From the NCBI RefSeq assembly GCF_021233055.1, contig NZ_CP089538.1:3240501-3304500 (forward strand): a DNA stretch of 64,000 nt. Reading direction: 5' to 3'. The position numbers and the translations under genes were made by a program. Positions 52,329 to 61,116 of this stretch are shown piece by piece. The first letter of the stretch is position 1. Every line of letters starts with the position of its first letter. The notes beneath the pieces are model-generated. The model saw only the letters and a program-made list of their open reading frames with translations. It was not told the origin of the DNA and made no database searches. The stretch comes from Spirosoma oryzicola (GTDB taxonomy: Bacteria > Bacteroidota > Bacteroidia > Cytophagales > Spirosomataceae).

Positions 52329-55280
52329 ATGCAGTCATTCAAACGCCTGAACACCCTCACAGGCTGGTTCGTTTTCGCGGTCGCGCTGTTTACCTACGCG
52401 AGCACCGTTGAACGGACGGCCAGCTTCTGGGACTGTGGCGAGTTCATTGCGTGTTCGTTTAAACTCCAGGTACCACACCCTCCTGGCGCTCCTTTCTTTT
52501 TATTGCTGGGCCGGATTTTCTCTATGCTCTCGTTCGGTGATTTAACCAGCGTGGCTTACTGGATCAACATGGCTTCGGTACTAGCCAGTGCATTCACAAT
52601 CGCATTCCTGTTCTGGACGATCACGATGCTGGCCCAAAAGCTACTGGATAAACCGGAAAGCGAGTATAACACCGCCGATACGTTGCTGGTGATTGGCACG
52701 AGTGCCGTTGGCGCTCTGGCTTATACCTTCTCGGATACCTTCTGGTTTTCAGCCGTTGAGGCAGAGGTGTACGGGATGTCGTCTTTCTTTACGGCTATTG
52801 TCGTGTGGGCGGCTTTCAAATGGGAGCGCATCGAGGACGAAGCAGCTGCTAACCGCTGGTTGATTTTTATTGCTTACCTGACAGGTTTGTCGATTGGTGT
52901 TCACTTATTGAACCTGGTAACGCTACCCGCGCTCGCCCTGATCTATTACTTTAAAAAGTATCCGAAGCCAACGTTCTGGGGTGGTGCAACAGCCTTTGGC
53001 GTCGGCCTTGTTATTCTGGCAATTATCAACTCTGGTATCATTCCGGGTTTGCCTGGAATGGCCTTTGCGGTTGAGCGTCTGTTTGTCAACTCGTTCGGCC
53101 TTCCGTTCAACTCCGGCATGTTTTTCTTTATTGTCGTTTTTCTGGGAGCCGTAACGTATGGTATCATCTGGTCGGTACGGCAGAAACGGGCGGTCCTCAA
53201 TACCTCCCTGTTAGCGCTTGCCTTCGTTCTTATTGGCTACGCTTCGTACATGCAGGTACTGGTCCGGGCTGATTTCAACCCGCCCATCAACGAAAACGAC
53301 CCCAGCGACGCGCTGAACTTCCTATCGTACCTGCGTCGGGAGCAGTATGGAAGCCGCTCACTGCTTTACGGACCTGTCTTTACAGCTCGTCCAATTGATC
53401 AGAAACAGGGCGCTCCAATGTGGAAAAAAGAAGGCAACAAATACGTTATCTTCGACCACCAGCCTGAGTACGTTTACGCTCCCGGTGACGAAATGCTTTT
53501 CCCTCGGGTATACAGCAGCCAGCAAAATCACCCGCAGTTGTATCGCCAGATGCTTGGCTTAGCCGAAGGGCAAAAGCCTACGATGGGTGACAATCTCAAG
53601 TTTATGTTCGACTACCAGCTGGGTCATATGTGGTGGCGCTACCTGATGTGGAACTTCGCGGGTCGGGAAAGCGACGAAGAAGGCGCGGGTTACCTGCTGC
53701 CCTGGTCGTCGGATCAGAATGCACCCGATCTGCTAAAAACCAACAAAGCCCGCGACAACTTCTACATGTTGCCGTTTATGCTTGGCTTGTTTGGCATCGC
53801 GTTCCAGTATTTCCGCCGTCGTCGTGACTTCCTGATTGTCGGTCTTCTGTTCGTCTTTACGGGTATTGCCCTGCAAGTTTTCCTGAACTCGCCCCCATCG
53901 GAACCCCGCGAACGCGATTATATCTACGTAGGATCGTTCTATTTCTTTGCAATCTGGCTTGGCCTAGGCGTCATGGCGATTGCTGAAGGCATACGAACCT
54001 ATCTCAAATCGGATATGACCCGTAACGGTCTGGTCGTTGGTTTATCACTGCTCGTGCCAGTGATGATGGGCGCGAAAAGCTGGGATAACCACAACCGGAA
54101 TCACCGCTATCAGTCGGTTGACTTTGCCAAGAATCTGCTAAATTCCTGCGCTCCTAATGCTGTGCTATTCACGGGTGGCGACAATGATACCTTCCCACTT
54201 TGGTACGTTCAGGAAGTAGAAGGATTCCGTCGCGACGTTCGGGTGTGTAACCTAAGCCTGCTGGGCACCGAATGGTACATTCAGCAGATGAAGCGGAAAA
54301 CGTACGAATCGGACGCACTGCCGATTTCGCTGGAGTTGGACAATTTCAACAAGGGCAAAAACGACATCGTACCCTTTTACGAAGTTCCCGGTGTGAAAAA
54401 TGGCATTGACCTGAAGCAGTACATCAACCTGATCAAGACCAGCAGTCCTGCTATTCAGGTTCCGCTAACGAGTGGCGACATGACGAGCGTTCTGCCTTCG
54501 TCGGTGCTGTTCCTGCCCATCGATCAGGCGGCTGTTGATCAGGCAAAATTCGTTCCTGCCATGCTACGGCCACTGGTAAAAGATACGTTACAGTGGACCA
54601 TCGGTAAAAAGGATCTGTACAAGCCGGATCTGATTATGCTCGATATGATCGCAACCAACAACTGGAAGCGTCCTCTTTATTTTTCGAGCACACTGGCGAG
54701 CGATAATTACCTGAACCTGAAAAATTACATGCAGCTGGAAGGGTATGCTTACCGACTAATGCCGGTTGCAGTACCTGGTGCCACGGATGGTTATGTTAAT
54801 TCCGACATCATGTATAACAACATGCTGCACAAAACCTTCTGGCGTGAGTTCAACAATCCGGACGTATACTACGATGAGACCTATAAAGGACCACCGGTTA
54901 TTTCAGCCCGGATCGCGTTCTTCCGACTGGCCGATCAGCTATTGCGTGAGGGTAAGAAAGACAAAGCGCATGAAGTGCTGAATTATTCGCTGAAAGTCAT
55001 TCCGGATAAGAGCATTCCTTACGACCAGATTTCGTCAAACTACGTTCGGTTCATGTTCTCGGTTGGCGATAACAAAAAGGCGCTCGAAATTGCTGACACG
55101 ATGGCGAAACGCGCTGACCAGAATCTGACGTACGCCAAAACCGGCAACCGATTTGGTAATCCTGACGCTGATCTGTACATCCTGCAAACGATTGTTGAAG
55201 CGTGTAAAGAATCAAACCAAACGGCAGCCGCCAATAAATACGAAGCGATTTTCCAAAAGCATATCAATTCTTTCGGTTGA
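52329..55280 (+). CDS. GT117/DUF2723 membrane glycosyltransferase
   Basis: 983 residues. The N-terminal block VERTASFWDCGEFIACSFKLQVPHPPGAPFFLLLGR (about 27-62) is the DUF2723 (glycosyltransferase family 117) signature, with D35 and E38 as likely catalytic acids. About a dozen hydrophobic segments follow to residue about 590, giving a GT-C (PMT-like) fold. The C-terminal 380 residues are soluble, probably periplasmic, and include a second conserved block FTGGDNDTFPLWYVQEVEGFRRDVRVCNLSLLGTEWY and a TPR-like tail. The family is typical of Bacteroidota and probably transfers sugar from a lipid carrier to exported proteins or glycolipids. The sugar and acceptor are unknown. Confidence 0.93.
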   Translation: MQSFKRLNTLTGWFVFAVALFTYASTVERTASFWDCGEFIACSFKLQVPHPPGAPFFLLLGRIFSMLSFGDLTSVAYWINMASVLASAFTIAFLFWTITMLAQKLLDKPESEYNTADTLLVIGTSAVGALAYTFSDTFWFSAVEAEVYGMSSFFTAIVVWAAFKWERIEDEAAANRWLIFIAYLTGLSIGVHLLNLVTLPALALIYYFKKYPKPTFWGGATAFGVGLVILAIINSGIIPGLPGMAFAVERLFVNSFGLPFNSGMFFFIVVFLGAVTYGIIWSVRQKRAVLNTSLLALAFVLIGYASYMQVLVRADFNPPINENDPSDALNFLSYLRREQYGSRSLLYGPVFTARPIDQKQGAPMWKKEGNKYVIFDHQPEYVYAPGDEMLFPRVYSSQQNHPQLYRQMLGLAEGQKPTMGDNLKFMFDYQLGHMWWRYLMWNFAGRESDEEGAGYLLPWSSDQNAPDLLKTNKARDNFYMLPFMLGLFGIAFQYFRRRRDFLIVGLLFVFTGIALQVFLNSPPSEPRERDYIYVGSFYFFAIWLGLGVMAIAEGIRTYLKSDMTRNGLVVGLSLLVPVMMGAKSWDNHNRNHRYQSVDFAKNLLNSCAPNAVLFTGGDNDTFPLWYVQEVEGFRRDVRVCNLSLLGTEWYIQQMKRKTYESDALPISLELDNFNKGKNDIVPFYEVPGVKNGIDLKQYINLIKTSSPAIQVPLTSGDMTSVLPSSVLFLPIDQAAVDQAKFVPAMLRPLVKDTLQWTIGKKDLYKPDLIMLDMIATNNWKRPLYFSSTLASDNYLNLKNYMQLEGYAYRLMPVAVPGATDGYVNSDIMYNNMLHKTFWREFNNPDVYYDETYKGPPVISARIAFFRLADQLLREGKKDKAHEVLNYSLKVIPDKSIPYDQISSNYVRFMFSVGDNKKALEIADTMAKRADQNLTYAKTGNRFGNPDADLYILQTIVEACKESNQTAAANKYEAIFQKHINSFG

Positions 55281-55301
55281 TCGATAAGCCCAAGAGAGGA
55301 C

Positions 55302-55340
55302 AAAAAAGCCCCGACTACGCAATGTGGTCGGGGCTTTTTT
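55302..55340 (+). terminator. Strong terminator after GT117
   Basis: A 14-bp stem (55302-55315 with 55327-55340) made of an AAAAAAGCCCCGAC arm and its complement ends in a long T-run. Confidence 0.92.
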
Positions 55341-55458
55341 TATTTTTCTGATCCGTAACGCTTCAGGGAACCGGCAAACAATTCTCTTTATTCATTAGGC
55401 TTGTGGGCACTCATTGTGCTTCGAACAGGTTTAGCAAACAGCTTTATTACGAAAAAAT

Positions 55459-55974
55459 ATGACTCCCGCTCTTGAAACCCGTGAAGTCTGGCTGCGTGGT
55501 CCGCTACCCGATATGCCTTCGCTTCTACAGCCCGTCGCCCACGCCCTGTTGCAAGCCAGAGAAGAAGTTACCGCGCTACTGGCCGACTTCCCGGAAGCGC
55601 AGCTTTGGGAACGGCCCGCTGCTGTCGCTTCAGTTGGATTTCATTTACAACACCTCACCGGTGTACTAGACCGGTTGTTCACCTACGCTCGTGGCGAAGC
55701 CCTGTCAGCGCCCCAACTGGACGCGCTCGCGCAGGAAGGCAAACCAACGGAACCGCCGTTGGCTGTTTCGGAATTAGTCCACCGCTTTCACAAGCAGATT
55801 GATAGTGTCCTTGCGCAGTTACGCAGCACCGACGAGGGTACCTTGACAGAAACTCGGGGTGTTGGACGAGCGCAGATTCCGTCGACGGTGTTAGGCTTAT
55901 TCGTTCATGCAGCCGAACACACGATGCGGCATGTGGGTCAACTATCGGTAACGGCACGCGTGTTGTCCGCTTGA
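55459..55974 (+). CDS. DinB-like (YfiT/DinB_2) metal-binding protein
   Basis: 171 residues. The four-helix DinB fold carries the expected metal His triad: H65 in FHLQHLTG, and H154 and H158 in HAAEHTMRHVGQL. The first helix (VAHALLQAREEVTALLADFPEAQLWERP) is typical. Members include thiol-dependent transferases (bacillithiol or mycothiol S-transferases) and damage-induced proteins; the reaction here is not determined. Short single gene; no -7 box with an exact match was seen upstream. Confidence 0.85.
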   Translation: MTPALETREVWLRGPLPDMPSLLQPVAHALLQAREEVTALLADFPEAQLWERPAAVASVGFHLQHLTGVLDRLFTYARGEALSAPQLDALAQEGKPTEPPLAVSELVHRFHKQIDSVLAQLRSTDEGTLTETRGVGRAQIPSTVLGLFVHAAEHTMRHVGQLSVTARVLSA

Positions 55975-56083
55975 TAATCTTTATGTCCTGCTTGGTTGAC
56001 TTTTCATAGACAACCCTCGACCTTTCCGTCCGAAACGCCTGCTACATTAGCGGGCGCGACCACTAAACACCAGTCACATACGT

Positions 56084-56269
56084 ATGAAAACGTCCTTATT
56101 GATCACCTGCATTCTGTTTTCTGTCGGAGGAAACGCCGTTCTAGCCAACCATCCTTCGCAGGATAAACCAGTCAGCAAAACGGTGACTACGTCCAAGCAG
56201 ACGACGGCTCCGAAAAAGACAATGGTAACCAAGACGGTGCATAAGAAGCACGTCAAGAAGTCGGAGTAG
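56084..56269 (+). CDS. Small Lys-rich secreted protein
   Basis: 61 residues. The first 20-21 (MKTSLLITCILFSVGGNAVLA) form a signal peptide; the mature 40 residues are rich in Lys, Thr and Val (KPVSKTVTTSKQTTAPKKTMVTKTVHKKHVKKSE), with no Cys or structured motif. It is probably a small periplasmic or surface peptide. I do not recognise a family. A perfect inverted repeat follows the stop. The intact signal peptide and stable reading frame make it more likely real than a chance frame. Confidence 0.65.
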   Translation: MKTSLLITCILFSVGGNAVLANHPSQDKPVSKTVTTSKQTTAPKKTMVTKTVHKKHVKKSE

Positions 56270-56281
56270 AGTCGTGTACGC

Positions 56282-56318
56282 CCAGAGCGAAATAATGATT
56301 CCTGTTACTTCGCTCTGG
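56282..56318. terminator. Inverted repeat between convergent genes
   Basis: A 10-bp perfect repeat (56282-56291 with 56309-56318, 17-nt loop) lies between the small basic-protein gene and the converging SDR gene. No T-run follows, so confidence is moderate. Confidence 0.45.
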
Positions 56319-56328
56319 AAACATATCC

Positions 56329-57057
56329 CTAAAGAATACTCAATCGTCCCCCGTCGGCAACGAGCGTCGTTCCGTTGATAAAGCGAGCTTCATCAGAAGC
56401 CAGGTAGCAAATCGCCGAAGCGATGTCCTCAGGCTTGCCGATCACACCTTCTATTTTCTCCTTACCGCTTTTTACATTCGGATTATCCCACAGCATGGGT
56501 GTGTCAACGGCTCCGGGCGCGACGCAGTTGATCCGTACTTTAGCAATGTCGTATTCGAGTGAAACACCCCGTGTAAACGCTTCCATAGCGCCCTTGCTGG
56601 CAGCGTACGGAATTACGTTTGCCGTTGTCTGATGGGCGTGAACGGAACTGACGTTGACAATTGCTCCGCCGTTTATGTGAGGAATGCAGCGTTTACAGAA
56701 CACAAACACGGCTCTTAGGTTGACGGCCAACACGTTATCCCAGTCTTCAATCGACAGGTCTACAATTGGCGTATAGGTCATCATAGCGGCATCATTGACC
56801 AGCACGTCGACCTTTCCCCAGGCCGCCAGCACCTGGTCGACGGCGGCTTCGATCCGCTTTGCATCGGCTAGATCGACTTCCGCAAACAGCGCGTCGCCAC
56901 CACTACGCTTAATTGTTTCGACAACCTCCTGACCTTCTGTTTCGTCCCGGCCTACAACCAATACCTTGCCGCCTTCCCGGCCCATTTGTTCAGCCGTAGC
57001 CCGACCGATACCCGACGTTGCGCCGGTAACAATGCATACTTTATCCTTAAATCGCAT
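56329..57057 (-). CDS. Short-chain dehydrogenase/reductase
   Basis: 242 residues of the classical SDR family. The cofactor loop is TGATSGIG (11-18), the NNAG-like block is NDAAM (88-92), the catalytic residues are Ser137 or Ser138 in VNVSSVHAHQ, Tyr151 and Lys155 in YAASK, and the later PGAVDTPM loop. The C-terminal IEGVIGKPEDIASAICYLASDEARFINGTTLVADGG is typical of the glucose-1-dehydrogenase-like or FabG-like group. Substrate unknown. Single gene, converging on the small secreted-protein gene. Confidence 0.9.
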   Translation of the reverse strand: MRFKDKVCIVTGATSGIGRATAEQMGREGGKVLVVGRDETEGQEVVETIKRSGGDALFAEVDLADAKRIEAAVDQVLAAWGKVDVLVNDAAMMTYTPIVDLSIEDWDNVLAVNLRAVFVFCKRCIPHINGGAIVNVSSVHAHQTTANVIPYAASKGAMEAFTRGVSLEYDIAKVRINCVAPGAVDTPMLWDNPNVKSGKEKIEGVIGKPEDIASAICYLASDEARFINGTTLVADGGRLSIL

Positions 57058-57128
57058 GAAATAGCTTTTTCCAGCTTAACTGCTTGCCGAATGGAACTGT
57101 TTATGGAGCGTATAGCCCAACCGATAGC

Positions 57129-57157
57129 AAAAAAGCGCAGGTCAAATGACCCACGCT
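57129..57157 (-). terminator. Terminator after the OmpA-family gene
   Basis: On the - strand a 10-bp stem (AGCGTGGGTC pairing with GACCTGCGCT, two wobble pairs, loop ATTT) is followed by six T. It lies 31 bases after the stop of the OmpA-family gene. Confidence 0.8.
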
Positions 57158-57187
57158 AACCTTTCAAGCACTTAAGAAACGTTTCTG

Positions 57188-59476
57188 TTATTGAACAGCC
57201 AGAATTTTGAACTCTGTCCGGCGATTTTGCTGGTGATCATCCTCGGAACAGTTGACACCGTCAATGCAACCATTAACGATTTCGCTTTCGCCGTAACCGC
57301 GAGCCACCAACCGTTTAGCGTTGACCCCGCGCGATACCAGATAATCCAGTGCGGCCCGAGCCCGGTTCTCCGAAAGTCGAATGTTGTAGGTATCCGTAGC
57401 GCGCGAATCGGTGTGAGAACGTAGTTCAATCTGCATCTGCGGGTATTCCTTTAAAATTTCCAGAACGTGATCGAGTTCTTTCGCTGCATCAGCCCGAATA
57501 AAGAACTTGTTTAGATCGTAATAAATGTTTTTCAGCTGAAACACGTCGCCCACGCCGTATAACCCCAACGAGTCGGTAACAATCTTGTCCTTTTTCTTGA
57601 CCTTGTTGTACTGGGTTCGTTTGGTCGCGTAACGGTCTTTTTGAGCGGTTAGCGTGTACGGCGCACCGGGCTTCATGTTGAATTCATAGCCACCATCGGG
57701 TCCCGTCATAACGGTCTGTTCCGATTTATCTTTTTCGTTACGAAGGGTTACTTTGACCCCGGCGGCTGGCTGTTGGTTGACCTCTGTTTTCACAACACCC
57801 CGTACCAGCGTACTCTCGGTTCGTTCGAGATAGATTGATACGCTTAAAACGGGCTTTGCCGATTGGGTAAGCGTCGAGAACCGGACGCTGTTTAGTGCAT
57901 AGCCTTCTTTTACGGCCCGAAACTCGTAGTCAGTATTTGCTTCCACGCAGATCTCCGCGCGACCATCGACGTTAGTTATCCGCAAATCCTGGTTCGATCC
58001 GTTACGCAGGATACGTACATCGGCGCTTTCGATGGGCGAACCCGTTTTCGAATCAAACACCAGAATATTGAGTTGCTTGCAGGCCCGACGAAAGGCATAG
58101 ATATCATCGTCGCTGACGCCTTTCTTCCGGTTACTGCTGAAGTAGCCCGTCGTTCTGTATTTGTCCGTGATAAATCCAAAGTCGTCTTTCTCGGAGTTAA
58201 CCGGCGCACCCACGTTCTGAACGCCTTTGTAGGCAATACCATCTCTCAACTCAGCGAAGAAAACATCAAGACCACCCAGCCCTTCGTGGCCATCCGACGA
58301 AAAGTACAGATTCCCGTTAGCGTCCACAAACGGAAACATCTCGTTTCCTTCCGTATTAATTTCTTTACCCAGGTTTACGGGCGTGCCCCATTGGCCGTTG
58401 TTATACTCGACTACATACAAATCCGTGCCACCATATCCGCCGGGCATATCGGACACAAAATATAGCTTCGAATCGTCAGGCGCAAAGGCAGGGTGTCCAA
58501 CGGAATATTCATTACTATTGAACGGCACCTCTTTGATGTCAACCCACTTACCACCGTTGTTTACGGAAGAATACAATTTCAGTTTCTTGATACCATCCGA
58601 GCTTTTTCCGGCTTTGCCTTTACTGGTATTGTTCCGGGTAAAAACAATCGTATTCTGATCGCGGGTGAAGGTCATAGGCCCTTCGTGATATTTCGTGTTC
58701 AGCGTGCGGCTGAAAATCTCGGCTTTGGTCAAAGGCTGATTGGGATCAGCAGCTTCGTTTGTAGCCATTTCTTTCGCTTCAGCTCCTCCTCCCAGGACGG
58801 CTGCGCTGGTACTACGTGTCTTTACGTCGGCGTTTGGTACGTGCAGTTGGTTGGTATCTGAATGGAAATACATGTCCAGAAATGGGGTCTGGTTCCAGCT
58901 AAAGACCCGCTTTACCACACCCGATTCGTCACGGGCCGACACAAATACAAGGCCGCCTTTGTAATACATCGGACTAAAATCAGCCTGCCGGGAGTTGATG
59001 GGCAAACTGGAAAGACGATACGACGACGAATCCTGATAGAACCGGCTCATATCCATGTAAGAAACCGTGTACCGGCGTCCGCGTAGATCCTGACCTTGTT
59101 TTTCGCCGTACTGACTGTACATTTTCTGCGATTCGCGGTATTTCCCGTTCTGGGCCAGTGCCTGCGCGTAGTACAGATAAATTTCGCTGTCCAGATCAGT
59201 ATAGCCCTTCACCAATTCAGCGTAAATCCGTTCCGCATTTCGTGTATCTTGAAGCTTCCGGTAGCTATAGCCCAGTTTAGTCAGTGCTTCCTGGGTTTCG
59301 GCAGCATCTTTCTTTTTATCAGCTCGCAGAAATTCTTCATACGCTCGTACGGCACTGAGGTAACTAAGGTTATCAAACTGTTTGTTAGCCGCTCGCAGGC
59401 GCGCACTTTGCGCCTGAACGGTAAGGCTACCAAACGATATTCCAACGATGAGCAAAACCCGTATAATTCGGTTCAT
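57188..59476 (-). CDS. PorE-like OmpA-family protein (TPR, beta-propeller, CarboxypepD_reg, OmpA)
   Basis: 762 residues from ATG at 59476 (MNRIIRVLLIVGISFGSLTVQAQ, a signal peptide); a start at 59485 adds three residues. Order of domains: TPR-like helices about 25-150; PD40/WD40 propeller about 155-460 (PMTFTRDQNTIVFTRN, HPAFAPDDSKLYFVSD, EMFPFVDANGNLYFSSDG); CarboxypepD_reg-like about 465-560 plus a second such segment to about 635; OmpA peptidoglycan-binding domain about 645-760 (LRSHTDSRATDTYNIRLSENRARAALDYLVSRGV). This is the layout of PorE, which links T9SS components to peptidoglycan. Many paralogues share the layout, so I give no symbol. Confidence 0.9.
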   Translation of the reverse strand: MNRIIRVLLIVGISFGSLTVQAQSARLRAANKQFDNLSYLSAVRAYEEFLRADKKKDAAETQEALTKLGYSYRKLQDTRNAERIYAELVKGYTDLDSEIYLYYAQALAQNGKYRESQKMYSQYGEKQGQDLRGRRYTVSYMDMSRFYQDSSSYRLSSLPINSRQADFSPMYYKGGLVFVSARDESGVVKRVFSWNQTPFLDMYFHSDTNQLHVPNADVKTRSTSAAVLGGGAEAKEMATNEAADPNQPLTKAEIFSRTLNTKYHEGPMTFTRDQNTIVFTRNNTSKGKAGKSSDGIKKLKLYSSVNNGGKWVDIKEVPFNSNEYSVGHPAFAPDDSKLYFVSDMPGGYGGTDLYVVEYNNGQWGTPVNLGKEINTEGNEMFPFVDANGNLYFSSDGHEGLGGLDVFFAELRDGIAYKGVQNVGAPVNSEKDDFGFITDKYRTTGYFSSNRKKGVSDDDIYAFRRACKQLNILVFDSKTGSPIESADVRILRNGSNQDLRITNVDGRAEICVEANTDYEFRAVKEGYALNSVRFSTLTQSAKPVLSVSIYLERTESTLVRGVVKTEVNQQPAAGVKVTLRNEKDKSEQTVMTGPDGGYEFNMKPGAPYTLTAQKDRYATKRTQYNKVKKKDKIVTDSLGLYGVGDVFQLKNIYYDLNKFFIRADAAKELDHVLEILKEYPQMQIELRSHTDSRATDTYNIRLSENRARAALDYLVSRGVNAKRLVARGYGESEIVNGCIDGVNCSEDDHQQNRRTEFKILAVQ

Positions 59477-59707
59477 GGGAGTCAATCCGTTTATTTACTA
59501 TGAACTCATGGCAGATCTATCAAAAAAAATGCCAGACTCAAAACCTAAAGAAGTAATTGCAAATCGCCTGACGAAGCGATTTGCTCAAACGATAAAAGTA
59601 CAATTTATTAGATCGTAACCTGCGATTGAGGTCACTCATTTGTGATAATGAAGTCGTGTTTCAACCAGCAAACGGCGCAATTAATCTTTTGTAGTCTGTT
59701 TATAAGC

Positions 59708-61084
59708 CTATTTAAGATCCGCTGCCAAGCTAATTTTTACGATATCACGGGTTTCACTCGTTATTCGGTATCGATGGTCGATCCGTCGGCCAATGACCCA
59801 GACAATCTGGTCACCAGACAGCAATACAGCCGTTGATTCGCGTTCAGATCGGGTTAGTTTCAAGTCGTTCAACAGATCACTCACCAGCTTATGTCCATTC
59901 AACCCCAACGGACGGAAGCGGTCGCCCTGCTGCCAGGGCCGGATGGTCAGTGGTAAGGTTAAATACCTGGCGTCCAGGCAAGCTATCGCAGCGGTGGCAG
60001 GTACCTTAAAGTCGTCTGTCTTTTGGAAGATCGCTATTGTTAAGGCAAATTGACCCGCTACATCCACTGGCGTATCAGGCCAATCCCTCAACGTGATGGT
60101 ATACGGCAAAGCCGCTATACGCTTCTCCAGCAGCAGGCCGGGCGTTCCATCGGCCAGCCGGTCGTGCATGATCCGGTGCGTAGTAGAAACAAATACCTGC
60201 CCGACCGACTGATTCAATGCGTCGATCATAGCGTCCACCTGAGCGATCGCAAAGCCAAACGGTTTTAGCCATTCGGCCAGCCGAAAAGTCAACTCATTTT
60301 GATCTCTAAGTTTTACTGTAGGCAGGAAGAGCTGCTCCCCCACCGGTTCGACAAGCGCATTCCAGGAACGGTTCAATTCCGACTGCACAAGCGTTTCGGC
60401 GGCACGAAGCCGCTCAACCGTTCGGGGAAGCGTCTGCCACAAACCAGCATTCAGTTCAGTGAGTACGGGCACCACATAGTGTCTGATTCGATTACGCGCG
60501 TATTTATCGTTGGCGTTTGAACTATCCTCCCGATACGTCACCGCTTTTTCCGTCGCGTAATCGGCCAGTTGATCGCGCGTGGCAAAGAGCAGCGGTCGAA
60601 TGATAATCTCGTGTTCCGAACGCTGTTGTTTTGCTGCTATACCATGTAGTCCGGCCAGTCCCGTACCACGTGTCAAGTTCAGCAGTAGCGTTTCCAGCAT
60701 GTCATTCTTGTGGTGAGCCGTAGCGATACAGTCGTAATCATGCTGTCTTGCTAACTCCCGAAACCAATCGTAGCGCAGATCGCGGGCCGCCATTTGAATA
60801 GACACACCACGTTCTTCGGCTATGGCTGCCGTATCAAAACGAATTTGGTGAAACGGAACCCCATATTGCTCTGCCTTGTTCTGGACAAAATGAGCATCAG
60901 CGTCCGATTCGGCTCCGCGCAGGCCAAAGTTGACATGGGCGATGGCAAATAATCGCTTTGTTTGGTGAAACAATTCGGTCATCACCATCGAATCCAGTCC
61001 ACCGCTTACGGCCAGCAGCACGCGGTCAGTCGGATCAAACAGCTGATTGTCGTTAATAAATCCTAAAAATTCTCGCTCTACCAT
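59708..61084 (-). CDS. tilS: tRNA(Ile)-lysidine synthase
   Basis: 458 residues. TilS changes C34 of tRNA-Ile(CAU) to lysidine so that it reads AUA codons. The PP-loop ATP site is LLAVSGGLDSMVM (23-35, SGGLDS at 27-32), followed by FAIAHVNFGLRGAESDADAHF, CIATAHHKNDMLETLLLNLTRGTGLAGLHG and RNRIRHYVVPVL, all standard. The C-terminal domains (TilS substrate-binding and TilS_C) include QGDRFRPLGLNGHKLVSDLLND, which orients tRNA. It is divergent from the OstA-like gene, 32 bases away. Confidence 0.95.
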   Translation of the reverse strand: MVEREFLGFINDNQLFDPTDRVLLAVSGGLDSMVMTELFHQTKRLFAIAHVNFGLRGAESDADAHFVQNKAEQYGVPFHQIRFDTAAIAEERGVSIQMAARDLRYDWFRELARQHDYDCIATAHHKNDMLETLLLNLTRGTGLAGLHGIAAKQQRSEHEIIIRPLLFATRDQLADYATEKAVTYREDSSNANDKYARNRIRHYVVPVLTELNAGLWQTLPRTVERLRAAETLVQSELNRSWNALVEPVGEQLFLPTVKLRDQNELTFRLAEWLKPFGFAIAQVDAMIDALNQSVGQVFVSTTHRIMHDRLADGTPGLLLEKRIAALPYTITLRDWPDTPVDVAGQFALTIAIFQKTDDFKVPATAAIACLDARYLTLPLTIRPWQQGDRFRPLGLNGHKLVSDLLNDLKLTRSERESTAVLLSGDQIVWVIGRRIDHRYRITSETRDIVKISLAADLK

Positions 61085-61104
61085 CCGGTTCCGGCGCCAA
61101 GCCG

Positions 61105-61112
61105 TAGTTTTG
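61105..61112 (+). promoter_or_regulatory. Bacteroidota -7 box abutting the OstA-like gene
   Basis: TAGTTTTG is an exact TAnnTTTG match ending 4 bases before the ATG at 61117, implying a leaderless transcript. Confidence 0.5.
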
Positions 61113-61116
61113 CCCC

